NCBI GenBank assembly: GCA_051453625.1
Contig: JBOZIK010000001.1
Location: 35,122,661 to 35,166,885 of the forward strand
DNA length: 44,225 bases
DNA from: Welwitschia mirabilis
Lineage: Eukaryota > Gnetophyta > Gnetopsida > Welwitschiales
Direction: 5' to 3'
Both the position numbers and the translations under genes were made by a program. The notes under the pieces are model-generated. The model was given only the letters and a program-made list of their open reading frames with translations. It made no database searches and was not told the origin of the DNA. This document shows, piece after piece, positions 44,201 through 44,225 of the stretch. Each line of letters starts with the position of its first letter. Within the stretch, counting starts at the first letter, position 1.

Positions 44201-44225
44201 ATTTAAAGGAATATACTAAATAATC

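Overview
The window looks like plant heterochromatin. It is very AT-rich (roughly three quarters A+T by eye) and consists almost entirely of old, nested, decayed LTR retrotransposons. No intact host gene is visible. The plant assignment rests on Ty3/gypsy relics of the Athila/Tat type with a decayed tRNA-Asp primer site, on Copia relics with a decayed tRNA-iMet primer site, and on a tRNA-derived SINE-like stretch. No species can be named. Most in-frame stops in the relics sit at expected Gln, Trp or Arg codons, as expected from long-term 5-methylcytosine deamination.

Three LTR families are recognised. Family A (Ty3/gypsy, LTR about 1.2 kb) is the most abundant. On the minus strand are a window-edge LTR piece (1-238), a gag relic plus leader plus 5' LTR (736-3662) and an LTR piece (3920-4393). 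On the plus strand are a 3'-internal piece (4415-5670) and element A-I: LTR 5671-7141, gag-protease-RT relic 7860-11022, 3' region to 13391. Element A-II follows (LTR 13672-14887, internal 14888-21023, LTR 21024-21925), then a 5'-truncated LTR (21926-23046). A minus-strand 3' end, A-III, lies at 29738-32520. Family B (LTR about 1.3 kb) has copies at 32654-33969 and 37669-39437 around an internal region of unknown coding content. Family C is Copia: a 5' LTR with primer site and gag N-terminus (28145-29330), and a separate gag-protease-integrase relic (39720-41140).

The most important observation is structural. Block 13536-21925 (A-II with a scrap of B LTR on its left) has ends that match both sides of the 100-N gap at 38407-38506, over 45 bp (44 identical) and 58 bp (58 identical). 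Taking the block out would join 13391, through the 144-N gap, to 21926 and rebuild the 3' LTR of A-I. Putting it into the 38407 gap would complete both an A LTR and a B LTR, with a CTTAG-type target duplication. The order shown is therefore probably an assembly misplacement, or else a recent block duplication.

Between 23 and 28 kb lies lower-copy sequence with two degenerate minisatellites, one short minus-strand gene-like ORF with a TATA box, and unassigned coding-like stretches. After the 826-N gap at 42373-43198 the composition becomes less AT-rich, with an exon-like segment, a small inverted-repeat element and a SINE-like tail. Seven assembly gaps are present; three are exactly 100 N.
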